In this document: positions 35,185-43,384 of the stretch, piece by piece
Numbering within the stretch: the stretch's first letter is position 1
How the letters are laid out: every line of letters begins with the position of its first letter
Assembly: GCA_013177795.1 (NCBI GenBank)
Contig: JABLXY010000001.1
Coordinates: forward strand, 930,001-994,000
Length of the DNA stretch: 64,000 nucleotides
Origin: Syntrophaceae bacterium
GTDB lineage: Bacteria; Desulfobacterota; Syntrophia; Syntrophales; UBA2192
Reading direction: 5' to 3'
Program-made: the position numbers and the translations under genes
The notes under the pieces: model-generated
Told to the model about the DNA's origin: nothing
Seen by the model: the letters and a program-made list of their open reading frames with translations, nothing else
The model's database searches: none

Positions 35185-38100
35185 CTACTGCAGGTTGCCG
35201 TTCGTGTCGACCTTCACGATGAAGCCGTCGGTCCCGCCGCTGTTGGTTGCCCCGTCGAGATTGCCCGAGGTGTGTCCCGTCATGTAGGCATTGCCGCTTG
35301 CATCCACGGCAACCGACCGGCCGTAGTCCCCCGACGTTGTCCCGAGCATGCTCGTCCACTGCCGGACCCCCGAGGTGTCGTACTTGATCAGGATCAGGTC
35401 GTGGCTTCCGGCCGGGGTGAAGCCGTCGAGGGCGGCGTTTGTATTCCCGGCGATGTAGGCGTTTCCGCTCGAGTCGACGGCCAGCCCGGAGGCGATGTCG
35501 TTTCCAGCGCCGCCGTGGAAGACCGACCACTGCTTCGTGCCCGATGCATTGAACTTCGCCAGGAAGATATCTTCCGTCGCGCCGCTGCCGTCGGTGTTGG
35601 TCCACCCGTCGAAGTGCCCGTAGGACTGGCCCGCCACGTAGACGTTCTCGGAGGCGTCGACGGCCACGCTGTAGCAGTAGTCAAACACCGCGGAGCCCAG
35701 CATGCGCGTCCACTGTCTCGTCCCCGAGGAATTGTACTTGGCGACGAAGATGTCCTGGATGCCCTGGGTGGTCTGCCCGTCGAGGCTCCCGCGGGTCATC
35801 CCCGAGATGTACACGTTGCCGCTCGCGGCGACGGCGACGGCGTAGGAGTACGTCAGCGTCGCGTTTCCGAGCTGGCGCACCCACTGGAGCGCGCCCGACG
35901 AATTGTACTTGGCAACAAAGGCATCGGTGCCGCCCGAGTTCGTCTGATCCCCCAGGCTGCCGTCCGTGAAGCCGGAGATGTAGACATTGCCGCTGCCGTC
36001 AACGGCGACGGACCAGGCGGAATCGCTTCCCGCGCTGCCCAGCAGCCGCGTCCACTGCCTGGTGCCCGAGGCGTTGTACTTGATGAGCACCGCGTCCGAT
36101 CCCCCGGCGTTCGTCTCGCCGTCGAGGTTGCCCGATGTCCACCCGGTAACGTAGATGTTGCCGCTGCCGTCGACGGCGACGGCGGACCAGCCGGACTCGT
36201 CCCCCCCTGTTGTGCCCGCGAGCCGCGTCCACTGCCGCGTCCCCGAGGCGTCGTACTTGGTGAGGAAGATGTCGGCGGTGCCGGGATTGGCGTTGGATTC
36301 GCCGTCCAGGTCGCCGGTCGTGTACCCGGCCACGTAGATGTTCCCGCTCGAGTCGACGGCGATGCCGTGCGCGCGGTCTGTCGAGGCGGTACCGATGAGA
36401 ACTGTGCCTGCCCAGGTCCCGGACTGCGTCGTGGCGTTGACGTTGGCGCACTGGGCGGAGGTGTTTCCTGCCGCGTCGTAGGCCGCCACCCGGTAGCCGT
36501 AGGTGGTGCCGGCCGTAAGGCCCGTGTCGGAGTAACTCGTCCCGGCAGGCGACGCGACGAGGCTGCCGTCGCGGTAGACCCGGTAACCGGCAACCCCCAC
36601 GTTGTCCGTCGAGGCCGTCCAGGTGAGATCGATCCGCGACGTGGAGACGGCCGTGGCCTGCAGGTTCGCGGGGACGGACGGTGCCGTGGCATCCAGCGTG
36701 GATACGGCCACGGAGCCGCACTGGGCCGATGCATTGCCCGCGGCGTCGTAGGCCGCCACGGTGTAGCTGTAGCTCGTGGCCTCGGCAAGACCCGTGTCGG
36801 AGTAGCTTGTCGAGGCGGTGGTGCCGACCTGGCTGCCGTTGCGGTAGACCCTGTAGCCCGAAACCCCCACGTTGTCCGTCGAGGCCGTCCAGGTCAGGTT
36901 CACCTGCGAGGCCGAGGCCCCCGTCCCCTGGAGGTTCGAGGGGACGGAAGGAGCCGTCGCGTCGAGAGTCGAGACCGCAACGGCCCCGCACTGGGCGGAC
37001 TCGTTGCCGCCCGCATCGTAGGCGAGGACCCTGTAGCTGTAGCTCGTGGCCTCGGCAAGCCCCGTGTCGGAGAAACTCGTGGATGCCGTCATCCCGACCT
37101 GACTGCCGTTGCGGTAGATCTTGTAGCCGGTGACGCCCACGTTGTCCGTCGAGGCCGTCCAGGTCAGGTTGATCTGCGTGGCCGAGGCCCCCGTCCCCTG
37201 GAGATTCGAGGGAACGGAGGGCGCCGTGACATCCAGCGTGGAAACCGCTACGGCGCTGCACTGCGCCGATGTATTGCCCGAGGCGTCATAGGCTGCCACG
37301 GTATAGCTGTAGCTCGTGGCCTCGGCAAGCCCCGTGTCGGTAAAGCTCGTACCGGCGGGAGAGGCGACGAGGCTTCCGTTGCGGTAGACCCGGTAGCCCG
37401 CCACGCCCAGGTTGTCCGTCGAGGCCGACCAGGTCAGGCTGATCTGCGTGGCGGAGGCCGCCGTCCCCTGGAGGTTCGAGGGGACCGACGGGGCCGTGGC
37501 ATCTGCGGTGTAAACGGCAACGGCCCCGCACTGTGCCGACGTGTTTCCCTCCGCGTCGTAGGCTGCCACCGTGTAGCTGTAGCTCGTGGCCTCGGAGAGG
37601 CCCGTGTCGGAGTACGCTGTCGACGCGCTCGTTCCGACGGCCGAACCGTTGCGGTAGATGCGGTACCCCGTGACCCCTGCGTTGTCCGTCGAAGCGGCCC
37701 ATGTCAGGTCGATCCGCGATGTCGAGACCGCCGCGCCCTGCAGGTTCGAGGGAACCGTCGGCGGCGTGCCGTCGACCGTGGTCGCCGTCAGGGGCGAACT
37801 GGGGACGGATTCATTGCCCCCCGCATCGTAGGCCACGATGCGATAGACGTATGTCGTGTATTCCGCAAGACCCGTATCGGACCAGCTCGTGTTCGCGGTG
37901 GTCCCGATCACGGCCCCGTCCCGGTAGACCCGGTATCCTGCCACCCCCACGTTGTCCGTCGAGGCTGTCCAGGCAAGGTCGATCCGAGAGGTCGAGACGG
38001 CCGTCCCCTGAAGGTTTGCAGGAGCCGTAGGGGCCGAGCTGTCAGCGGTGGCGACAAACAGTGTCGTGCTCTTGGCGGACTCGTTTCCGACCCAGTCGAA

Positions 38101-38388
38101 GGCGGAGACCCGGTACCCGTAGGTGCTGCCCGGGGAAAGTCCCGTGTCGGTATAGGTCGTCAGCGGGGTGGTGCCGATGCGGGAGCCGTCACGGTAGACG
38201 CGGTAACCCATCATGAAGAGGTCATCCCGGGATTCCGCCCAGGTCAGCCGGACGCTGTCCGGCGCCACGGCAACGGCCTGGACACCCGAGGGAACCGACG
38301 GGGGGAGATGGTCTCCCGAGGACCCGCAGCCGGAAACCAGGATCAGAAGAACCCACAAAACCGCGGTGTGAAGAAAGCCTTTTCTCAT
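35185..38388 (-). CDS. Giant lipoprotein: seven FnIII domains plus seven-blade SBBP propeller
   Basis: The 1067-residue product has a signal peptide ending in LVSGC. Seven fibronectin type III domains of about 90 residues follow, each with the pattern APSVPSNLQGT ... LTWTASTDNVGV.GYRVYR ... YSYTVAAYDA. Seven SBBP repeats follow (SGNIYVAGYTTGDLDG ... LTKYDASGTRQWTR), enough for one beta-propeller. It is probably anchored on the outer membrane or surface and used for adhesion or carbohydrate contact. Neighbouring FnIII units are very similar, also in DNA, so recombination between them is likely. ATG 38388 opens the signal peptide. Confidence 0.88.
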   Translation of the reverse strand: MRKGFLHTAVLWVLLILVSGCGSSGDHLPPSVPSGVQAVAVAPDSVRLTWAESRDDLFMMGYRVYRDGSRIGTTPLTTYTDTGLSPGSTYGYRVSAFDWVGNESAKSTTLFVATADSSAPTAPANLQGTAVSTSRIDLAWTASTDNVGVAGYRVYRDGAVIGTTANTSWSDTGLAEYTTYVYRIVAYDAGGNESVPSSPLTATTVDGTPPTVPSNLQGAAVSTSRIDLTWAASTDNAGVTGYRIYRNGSAVGTSASTAYSDTGLSEATSYSYTVAAYDAEGNTSAQCGAVAVYTADATAPSVPSNLQGTAASATQISLTWSASTDNLGVAGYRVYRNGSLVASPAGTSFTDTGLAEATSYSYTVAAYDASGNTSAQCSAVAVSTLDVTAPSVPSNLQGTGASATQINLTWTASTDNVGVTGYKIYRNGSQVGMTASTSFSDTGLAEATSYSYRVLAYDAGGNESAQCGAVAVSTLDATAPSVPSNLQGTGASASQVNLTWTASTDNVGVSGYRVYRNGSQVGTTASTSYSDTGLAEATSYSYTVAAYDAAGNASAQCGSVAVSTLDATAPSVPANLQATAVSTSRIDLTWTASTDNVGVAGYRVYRDGSLVASPAGTSYSDTGLTAGTTYGYRVAAYDAAGNTSAQCANVNATTQSGTWAGTVLIGTASTDRAHGIAVDSSGNIYVAGYTTGDLDGESNANPGTADIFLTKYDASGTRQWTRLAGTTGGDESGWSAVAVDGSGNIYVTGWTSGNLDGETNAGGSDAVLIKYNASGTRQWTRLLGSAGSDSAWSVAVDGSGNVYISGFTDGSLGDQTNSGGTDAFVAKYNSSGALQWVRQLGNATLTYSYAVAVAASGNVYISGMTRGSLDGQTTQGIQDIFVAKYNSSGTRQWTRMLGSAVFDYCYSVAVDASENVYVAGQSYGHFDGWTNTDGSGATEDIFLAKFNASGTKQWSVFHGGAGNDIASGLAVDSSGNAYIAGNTNAALDGFTPAGSHDLILIKYDTSGVRQWTSMLGTTSGDYGRSVAVDASGNAYMTGHTSGNLDGATNSGGTDGFIVKVDTNGNLQ

Positions 38389-38572
38389 GCAGCGACTTCT
38401 CCGATTGACGGCGCTCAAAACCGACGCACGGGATTCATCCATAATTGAATTCCCGCCCCTTTCACCTGGAGACAGGGGCGACGAACCCCTCTTCTCTCCC
38501 TACATCGGCAGAATTTCAGATAAATTGAGTGCCACGGCATGAAATCCCCTTTTCAATCTTTGTCTGCCGGGG

Positions 38573-38600
38573 AAAATGATGTAGATTGAAACATCATTTT
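38573..38600. promoter_or_regulatory. Palindrome upstream of nitroreductase gene
   Basis: AAAATGATGT (38573-38582) and ACATCATTTT (38591-38600) form a perfect 10-base inverted repeat around AGATTGAA, in the divergent region before the gene at 38654. It could be an operator or a hairpin of the transcript. Confidence 0.45.
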
Positions 38601-38653
38601 ACTCGCCCGGCTCATGGGCTGCGCCGGGCCGGAGGCAAGGAGGGACCGACGGG

Positions 38654-39259
38654 ATGAGACACCTGATGAGGCTGTTTGTTGCCTGCACGGCGATGGCTTG
38701 CTTGCCAGGGCCGGCAGGGGCAGCCGGGGAGGCGCCGATGAACAACACGCTGAAGACGATCTTTGCGCGCAAGAGCGTGCGCGAATACAAGAACGAGCCT
38801 GTCCCGCGGGGGACGCTGGAGATGTTGGTCCGGGCCGGCATGGCCGCCCCGACGGCGGTGGACAGGAGGCCGTGGGAGTTTGTCGTCGTTACGGACCGGG
38901 CCGTCCTCAAGCAGCTCGCCGACGCCCTGCCCTACGCGAAGATGGCCGACAGGGCTGCGGCCGCCATCGTCGTCGGGGGGGACGTCCGGAAGCAGTGGGG
39001 CGGCATGGAGGCGGACTACTGGATCATGGACTGCAGCGCGGCGACGCAGAACATCCTGCTGGCGGCCGAGTCGTTGGGCCTCGGCGCCGTGTGGACCGCC
39101 GTCTACCCCGAGGACAGCCGCATCCGGGCGGTGCGGCAGATCCTCGGCATCCCGCCACACGTCGTTCCGCTGAACCTGATCCCCGTGGGAGTACCGGCGG
39201 GCAGGGACAAGCCGAAGGACAAGTACGATCCGAAGCAAATCCACTGGAACAAGTGGTGA
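38654..39259 (+). CDS. Nitroreductase-family protein with apparent signal peptide
   Basis: The 201-residue protein has the FMN-dependent nitroreductase pattern: IFARKSVREYKNEPV, then MAAPTAVDRRPWEFVVV, then LLAAESLGLGAVWTAVY. Such enzymes reduce nitro, quinone or flavin substrates with NAD(P)H. The first 23 residues look like a signal peptide (ending GPAGAAG), odd for an NAD(P)H enzyme. AGGAGG precedes ATG 38654; GGGGAGG also precedes an internal ATG at 38738 that would give the cytosolic form. Both starts may be used. Confidence 0.82.
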   Translation: MRHLMRLFVACTAMACLPGPAGAAGEAPMNNTLKTIFARKSVREYKNEPVPRGTLEMLVRAGMAAPTAVDRRPWEFVVVTDRAVLKQLADALPYAKMADRAAAAIVVGGDVRKQWGGMEADYWIMDCSAATQNILLAAESLGLGAVWTAVYPEDSRIRAVRQILGIPPHVVPLNLIPVGVPAGRDKPKDKYDPKQIHWNKW

Positions 39260-39314
39260 GGGCCGCGGGCGGCAGAAAACGGCCGCACCGCGACGATGGG
39301 GAGGGTATCGAGCC

Positions 39315-40067
39315 GTGCATCCCGTCATCCTGGCCGTCCTGATCGGCGCGGCCGCTCTCGGCGCCTACGAGTTCACCATGCTCGGCATCCGGGTCAACCG
39401 GGGCAAGGAGATCGCGCAGGCGAGCCGGCCCTTCGAGCTGAGGAATCCGGCAGCGACACACCGGATTCTCGTCGTCGGCGACAGCACGGGCGTGGGAACC
39501 GGGGCCGCAAGGCCGGAGGAATCCGTGGCAGGGAGGATCGCCGGGGAGTTTCCCGGCGTCGAGATCGTCAATCTCTCCCGCAACGGGGCCAAGCTCAAGG
39601 ACGTCCTGAGCCAGCTGGAGTCCGTTGCCGATTCCCGCTTCGACGTCGTCCTCGTGCAGGCGGGAGGCAACGACATCCTCGGGTTCACCGACCTGGGGGA
39701 GTTGAGAGACACCACTCGGCAGGTCCTGCAGTCGGCGCGGGAAAAAGGAGACTCCGTCTTCTTCATCAGCACGGGCAACGTGGGCCTCGCGCCGGCCTTT
39801 TTCCCGCCCATCTCCTGGGTCCTGACCGCGCGGACCCGCGAGGCCCGGGCGATCTTTCTCGATTTGTCGAGAGAACTGGGCGTGCAGTACGTCGACCTCT
39901 TCCGGGAGAAGGGGAACGAGATTTTCCTGGGCGATCCCGACCGCTTCTATACGCCGGATTATCTCCACCCGGGCTCGGAAGGGTACCGGGTCTGGTACGA
40001 GGAATTGAAAAAGCAGACGGGCATCGTCGAAATCCTGGAGAAAAGACGGGGCGGAACGGATCGGTGA
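39315..40067 (+). CDS. SGNH/GDSL-family hydrolase, membrane-anchored
   Basis: The 250-residue protein starts at GTG with a hydrophobic N-terminal anchor (about 1-20). SGNH blocks are clear: GDSTGVG with the nucleophile Ser, NLSRNGAK, QAGGNDIL, and DYLHPGSEGY with the Asp-His pair. It should act as an esterase or deacetylase on the periplasmic side, possibly on cell-envelope polysaccharide. The substrate is not predictable. It follows the nitroreductase gene by 55 bases. Confidence 0.85.
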   Translation: MHPVILAVLIGAAALGAYEFTMLGIRVNRGKEIAQASRPFELRNPAATHRILVVGDSTGVGTGAARPEESVAGRIAGEFPGVEIVNLSRNGAKLKDVLSQLESVADSRFDVVLVQAGGNDILGFTDLGELRDTTRQVLQSAREKGDSVFFISTGNVGLAPAFFPPISWVLTARTREARAIFLDLSRELGVQYVDLFREKGNEIFLGDPDRFYTPDYLHPGSEGYRVWYEELKKQTGIVEILEKRRGGTDR

Positions 40068-40142
40068 GAAGGTCACCCGCCCCTCGCAGAAAGAGAGATG
40101 TCCGGAGAGAGCGGGTGACCCTTGTTTAGCTTGTCGGGTGCA

Positions 40143-40730
40143 TTACGCCTGAACCGGGGCTGCCGGCTTCTTTTCTTTCAGCAGGCTCGACTTCACGAAT
40201 GCGCTGCCGGCCTTGACCTGATCGAGCAGGCAGGCGACCGTCTCCCCGATGAACGACTCGGCGGCGTCGAGGCAATCGCAGACGATTCGACCGGCTTCGT
40301 CTGTATCCGTTGTGAACTTCTGCTCCCGGAACATGTGCTTCATAAAGTTCACGCAGGCCGTCGTGGCCTTCGAGCCGTTCTCCCACGTGGCCTTCCCGTA
40401 GACCGTTGCCTCTTTCGAGAACCCGGTACCGTTGACGGCGAAGGGAGCCCCGGACAGGAGCTTCTGGAGCTCCCGGGAATACTCCTTCCAGTGTCCGTTG
40501 CCCGGGATGCCGTTCAGGGGAACGTTGCCGAGTTCGAGCATGCTGCCCACGAACTTCTTCATGGAAACGTCCGGGACCCTCATCTCGAGGGAATCCTTGA
40601 CGATATCCAGGGCGGCCTGGGTCATTTCGCCATAAAGCCTCTGCCCCCGTTTGAGAAGGCTCAGCTGCTCTTCAGTCCATTTACTCAACAATTCCGATGG
40701 CTTTTTCTCAAATACACTGACTCTCTCCAT
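40143..40730 (-). CDS. Phasin-like helical protein
   Basis: The 195-residue product has no signal peptide and is predicted mostly helical, starting with an amphipathic segment (LSKWTEEQLSLLKRGQRLYG) and ending in a Lys/Pro/Ala-rich tail. Length and layout resemble phasins that coat polyhydroxyalkanoate granules. No phasin motif is strong enough for certainty. The AT-rich region upstream has repeated TGCAAT motifs like those bound by PHA regulators. ATG 40730 follows AAGGAGG. Confidence 0.5.
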   Translation of the reverse strand: MERVSVFEKKPSELLSKWTEEQLSLLKRGQRLYGEMTQAALDIVKDSLEMRVPDVSMKKFVGSMLELGNVPLNGIPGNGHWKEYSRELQKLLSGAPFAVNGTGFSKEATVYGKATWENGSKATTACVNFMKHMFREQKFTTDTDEAGRIVCDCLDAAESFIGETVACLLDQVKAGSAFVKSSLLKEKKPAAPVQA

Positions 40731-40880
40731 GATGCTGCCTCCTTGACTCCTCTTCGTTCGCTCCCCTGATGCGCCGGTTCGTACCGCCTGGGGCAAGACC
40801 TCAACGAAACCTCACCCGGAACCGCGGGGGGATCGACGAAGAAAACACGATTTGTTTTGAGCCGGAGGATACGTCGGTTT

Positions 40881-40998
40881 ATTGTGCAATGCAATATCAA
40901 TTAATAATCAGGTTATTATCAGTAAAATACTGTATATAAGCTGTAATGCATTGATTTTTTGCATCTGTTTAGATGCAATTTAATTCGCATTGCACAAT
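40881..40998. promoter_or_regulatory. AT-rich regulatory region with nested inverted repeats
   Basis: ATTGTGCAATGC (40881-40892) and GCATTGCACAAT (40987-40998) form a 12-base inverted repeat about 94 bases apart. Between them, TTGCATCT-GTTT-AGATGCAA (40959-40978) forms another. TGCAAT/ATTGCA cores recur. The stretch is sharply AT-rich within GC-rich DNA and separates divergent genes. Confidence 0.55.
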
Positions 40999-41051
40999 TA
41001 TATTGTAAAAAAACCGCATAAGTGCTCGTTATTTATCAACCGAATTCACCC

Positions 41052-41081
41052 TTGACACCCCTGCCGGCCCTCCCCTATACT
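41052..41081 (+). promoter_or_regulatory. Sigma70-type promoter
   Basis: TTGACA (41052-41057), 18 bases, TATACT (41076-41081). The predicted start near 41088 leaves a leader of about 50 bases before the phosphodiesterase gene. Confidence 0.8.
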
Positions 41082-41138
41082 CCCGCGGCTTGTTTCCAAC
41101 GAACCGACCCCCTGTCTCGGAAAGAGAGCGCCGGCCCC

Positions 41139-41690
41139 GTGCAGAAGATCATGGTCATTTCCGACACCCACGACGATCGCGACGCAATGCGGGGCATCCT
41201 GCGATACCTGAGACAGGTACACGTGGATCGAATCATCCACCTCGGGGACTACTACGACGACGCCGACGTTCTGGAGCAGGCGGGCTATCCTCTCACGCGC
41301 GTCCCGGGCACCTGGGACACCGCTGATTACCCCGACCCCGGGGTGAGCAACCGCAAGTTCATCGAGGTTGCCGGCTGGCGGATCTTTCTCACCCACACGC
41401 CCGAGTCGCACTACAACGACCTGGCCGACGACATCAGGCCCGAGTCCGTCCTGGGCGGCGGGAAGGCCGACGTCTTCCTCTTCGGTCACACCCACATCAC
41501 CGAGATCCGGCGCCGCAACGGCACCATCTGCATCAACCCCGGCCACATGAGCAGCGACGAGAGCCGGGGCTGTCCCCTGACGTTTGCCCTTCTGGAGATC
41601 GACCCCGAACAGCTCACGGTGAGCATCCTGCAGCTCCCCGGTCCCCACCCGCGCATCCGGAAGAGCTACCGAAAGAGCGACCTGCGTTAG
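41139..41690 (+). CDS. YfcE/MJ0936-like metallophosphoesterase
   Basis: The 183-residue calcineurin-like phosphoesterase has the metal-site motifs SDTHDD, HLGDYYDD, LTHTPESH and FGHTHI; the usual GNCD box is changed to GTWDT. Family members hydrolyse phosphodiesters such as 2',3'-cyclic nucleotides or bis-pNPP-like substrates. The natural substrate is unknown. GTG 41139 is preferred; ATG 41151 is possible. It converges with the binding-protein gene, overlapping by four bases. Confidence 0.82.
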   Translation: MQKIMVISDTHDDRDAMRGILRYLRQVHVDRIIHLGDYYDDADVLEQAGYPLTRVPGTWDTADYPDPGVSNRKFIEVAGWRIFLTHTPESHYNDLADDIRPESVLGGGKADVFLFGHTHITEIRRRNGTICINPGHMSSDESRGCPLTFALLEIDPEQLTVSILQLPGPHPRIRKSYRKSDLR

Positions 41691-42475
41691 TTCTTAGGGC
41701 CCCCTGCGCCGGGAACGATCCAGCCCCACTTCGCGAAGATCCGGCCTCCCTCCGGCGAGAGCAGGAAATCGGCGAACCTGCGCGCCCACGGTCCCTGCTT
41801 CCCCTTCTCGGTCAGGGCGATGCCGCAGTCGCGGTAAATCACGTAATCGGGCCCCATGGAGACCAGATCGGAGATTTTCGGATCGGCGACGTGCCAGATG
41901 TTCCAGATCAGCCAGGCGTCGATCTCGGGTTTCTCCAGCCAGGCCTTCTTGGCCTCGGCGCTGTTGGCGGCATGGATCACGATGTTCTTTCGAAAGGCCC
42001 GGACGGTCTCCATGTTTCCCTGCCGGCCCGCCACGTCCTCCCAGAGTGCCGTCTGCCCTGCGCCCTGGACAACGAGGACCTTCATGCCCGGCTTGAGCAG
42101 ATCGGTGAAGTGGCGGATTGCCTTCGGATTCCCGGGCCGCACGAGGATGGCCGAAGGCCTCAGATAGAGCGGGGTGACCGTCGAGGCATCGAGCCGCCCC
42201 TCCATGAGGGAGAGGAAATCCGTCATCATGTACTCGGAGCCGCTGTAGATCAGGTCGGCATCGGCCTTCGCCTTCGACAGCCACTGGCCCGTCGGACCCG
42301 CCGTGACCTCGACGCGGATGTTGTTTGCCTTGCCGAAGACCTCGGCAGCCTCCTTCATGGCCGGCGCAGGTCCGCCCGGACCGTATAGATAGAGGACCTC
42401 CCCGGCCGCAGAGGGCATCGCCGGCATGACAAGCAGGCACAGGGAAACGGTGAGAACGATTGCACGAAAACGCAT
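41687..42475 (-). CDS. AcfC-like periplasmic substrate-binding protein
   Basis: The 262-residue product has a signal peptide (about 1-24) and the motif LYLYGPGGPAPAMKEAAEVF. That motif is typical of proteins annotated as accessory colonization factor AcfC, a branch of type 2 solute-binding proteins related to molybdate/sulfate binders. It probably binds a small anion or organic ligand. No permease or ATPase gene is adjacent, so its partner is unknown. ATG 42475 follows AAAGGAGG. Confidence 0.8.
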   Translation of the reverse strand: MRFRAIVLTVSLCLLVMPAMPSAAGEVLYLYGPGGPAPAMKEAAEVFGKANNIRVEVTAGPTGQWLSKAKADADLIYSGSEYMMTDFLSLMEGRLDASTVTPLYLRPSAILVRPGNPKAIRHFTDLLKPGMKVLVVQGAGQTALWEDVAGRQGNMETVRAFRKNIVIHAANSAEAKKAWLEKPEIDAWLIWNIWHVADPKISDLVSMGPDYVIYRDCGIALTEKGKQGPWARRFADFLLSPEGGRIFAKWGWIVPGAGGPKN

Positions 42476-42530
42476 GGCGGGCCTCCTTTCGTCGTCAGCA
42501 AAACGGTTTCGTGAGCTTCCAGTCCTTGCG

Positions 42531-42809
42531 TTACGCCCCGGGGTCGCGGTTCGGGCCGCAGAGGGCGTCGTTGGAGTCGATGCACTCACCCGGCGAGTTC
42601 ATCCAGCGGTCTTTCCAGGCGCGGGTGTCGCGCTCCACGTCCCCCGTGAGGGGATTTCTGTAATCGTTTTCGTCCATGAGCGTCAGGCGCCGGTCCGTCT
42701 GGATTTCCTTGCGGGTACGGTCGCGGCGGGCCGCGATCCTGCGGCCGATGCGGTTCATGTCCACGAGCACCCAGCGGGCCGTGCCGGCCCGCCGGCCCTG
42801 ACCCTTCAT
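42531..42809 (-). CDS. Possible small protein, 92 aa or shorter
   Basis: The last 50 residues (MDENDYRNPLTGDVERDTRA then WKDRWMNSPGECIDSNDALC) have a natural, varied composition unlike shadow frames in GC-rich DNA, so I think they are translated. The N-terminal part is Arg-rich and doubtful; ATG 42758 or 42677 may be the real start. No family is recognised. Confidence 0.35.
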   Translation of the reverse strand: MKGQGRRAGTARWVLVDMNRIGRRIAARRDRTRKEIQTDRRLTLMDENDYRNPLTGDVERDTRAWKDRWMNSPGECIDSNDALCGPNRDPGA

Positions 42810-43384
42810 CTCTCCCGCCGCCCGCCTGCGCGCGCATGGCCGTCGTGAGGTCGCAGGACCGGGACTCGCCGGGCTTCAACGAGCACCGCGTAGAGAAGCC
42901 CGCAGCAGCGCGCAGCGCCCCCGGCATCATCGGCGACGACGAAGCCCGCGTGGAAGGCCATGGACCGCAGACCCGCCCGCGCGACGGGTCGACCCGGCAG
43001 ATCCAGCCTTTCAACACAAGCACTGTGAAGGCGCTCTCCATCGGCTCGGCAACCCGGCGAAAGACGGCGGTTGATGGCACCCTTCGGCAGCTGCAATCGG
43101 GACGAGACGGAGACCCGGGAAGAGCGGGACGAACGAAAAGGACACTGCCAGCCATGTGGAGCCCCTCCTTGTGCACATGGGACACCGAGAAACCGTTACG
43201 GGCAGGGCTCTTGGCTCATGCTCGCAAATGTTACCACAAAGGGCGGGCGAACACACGGGCCGAATGAACGGGGCGGCCTTCGCTTTATCGTTGACATTTC
43301 ATCTGGATTTCTTTAGCCATTTCTCATGGGCACCGTGTTTTGTCCCGCGGTGCCGAATCCGGCCTGTCTCCACAGAGCGCACCC
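42810..43384. other. Intergenic stretch with broken minus-strand frames
   Basis: I find no intact gene. On the minus strand, short natural-looking pieces occur in different frames (a signal-like FSFVPLFPGLRLVPIAAAEG near 43110-43150, and LRSMAFHAGFVVADDAGGA near 42940). This suggests an exported-protein gene decayed by frameshifts. There is no repeat or tRNA. Confidence 0.35.
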
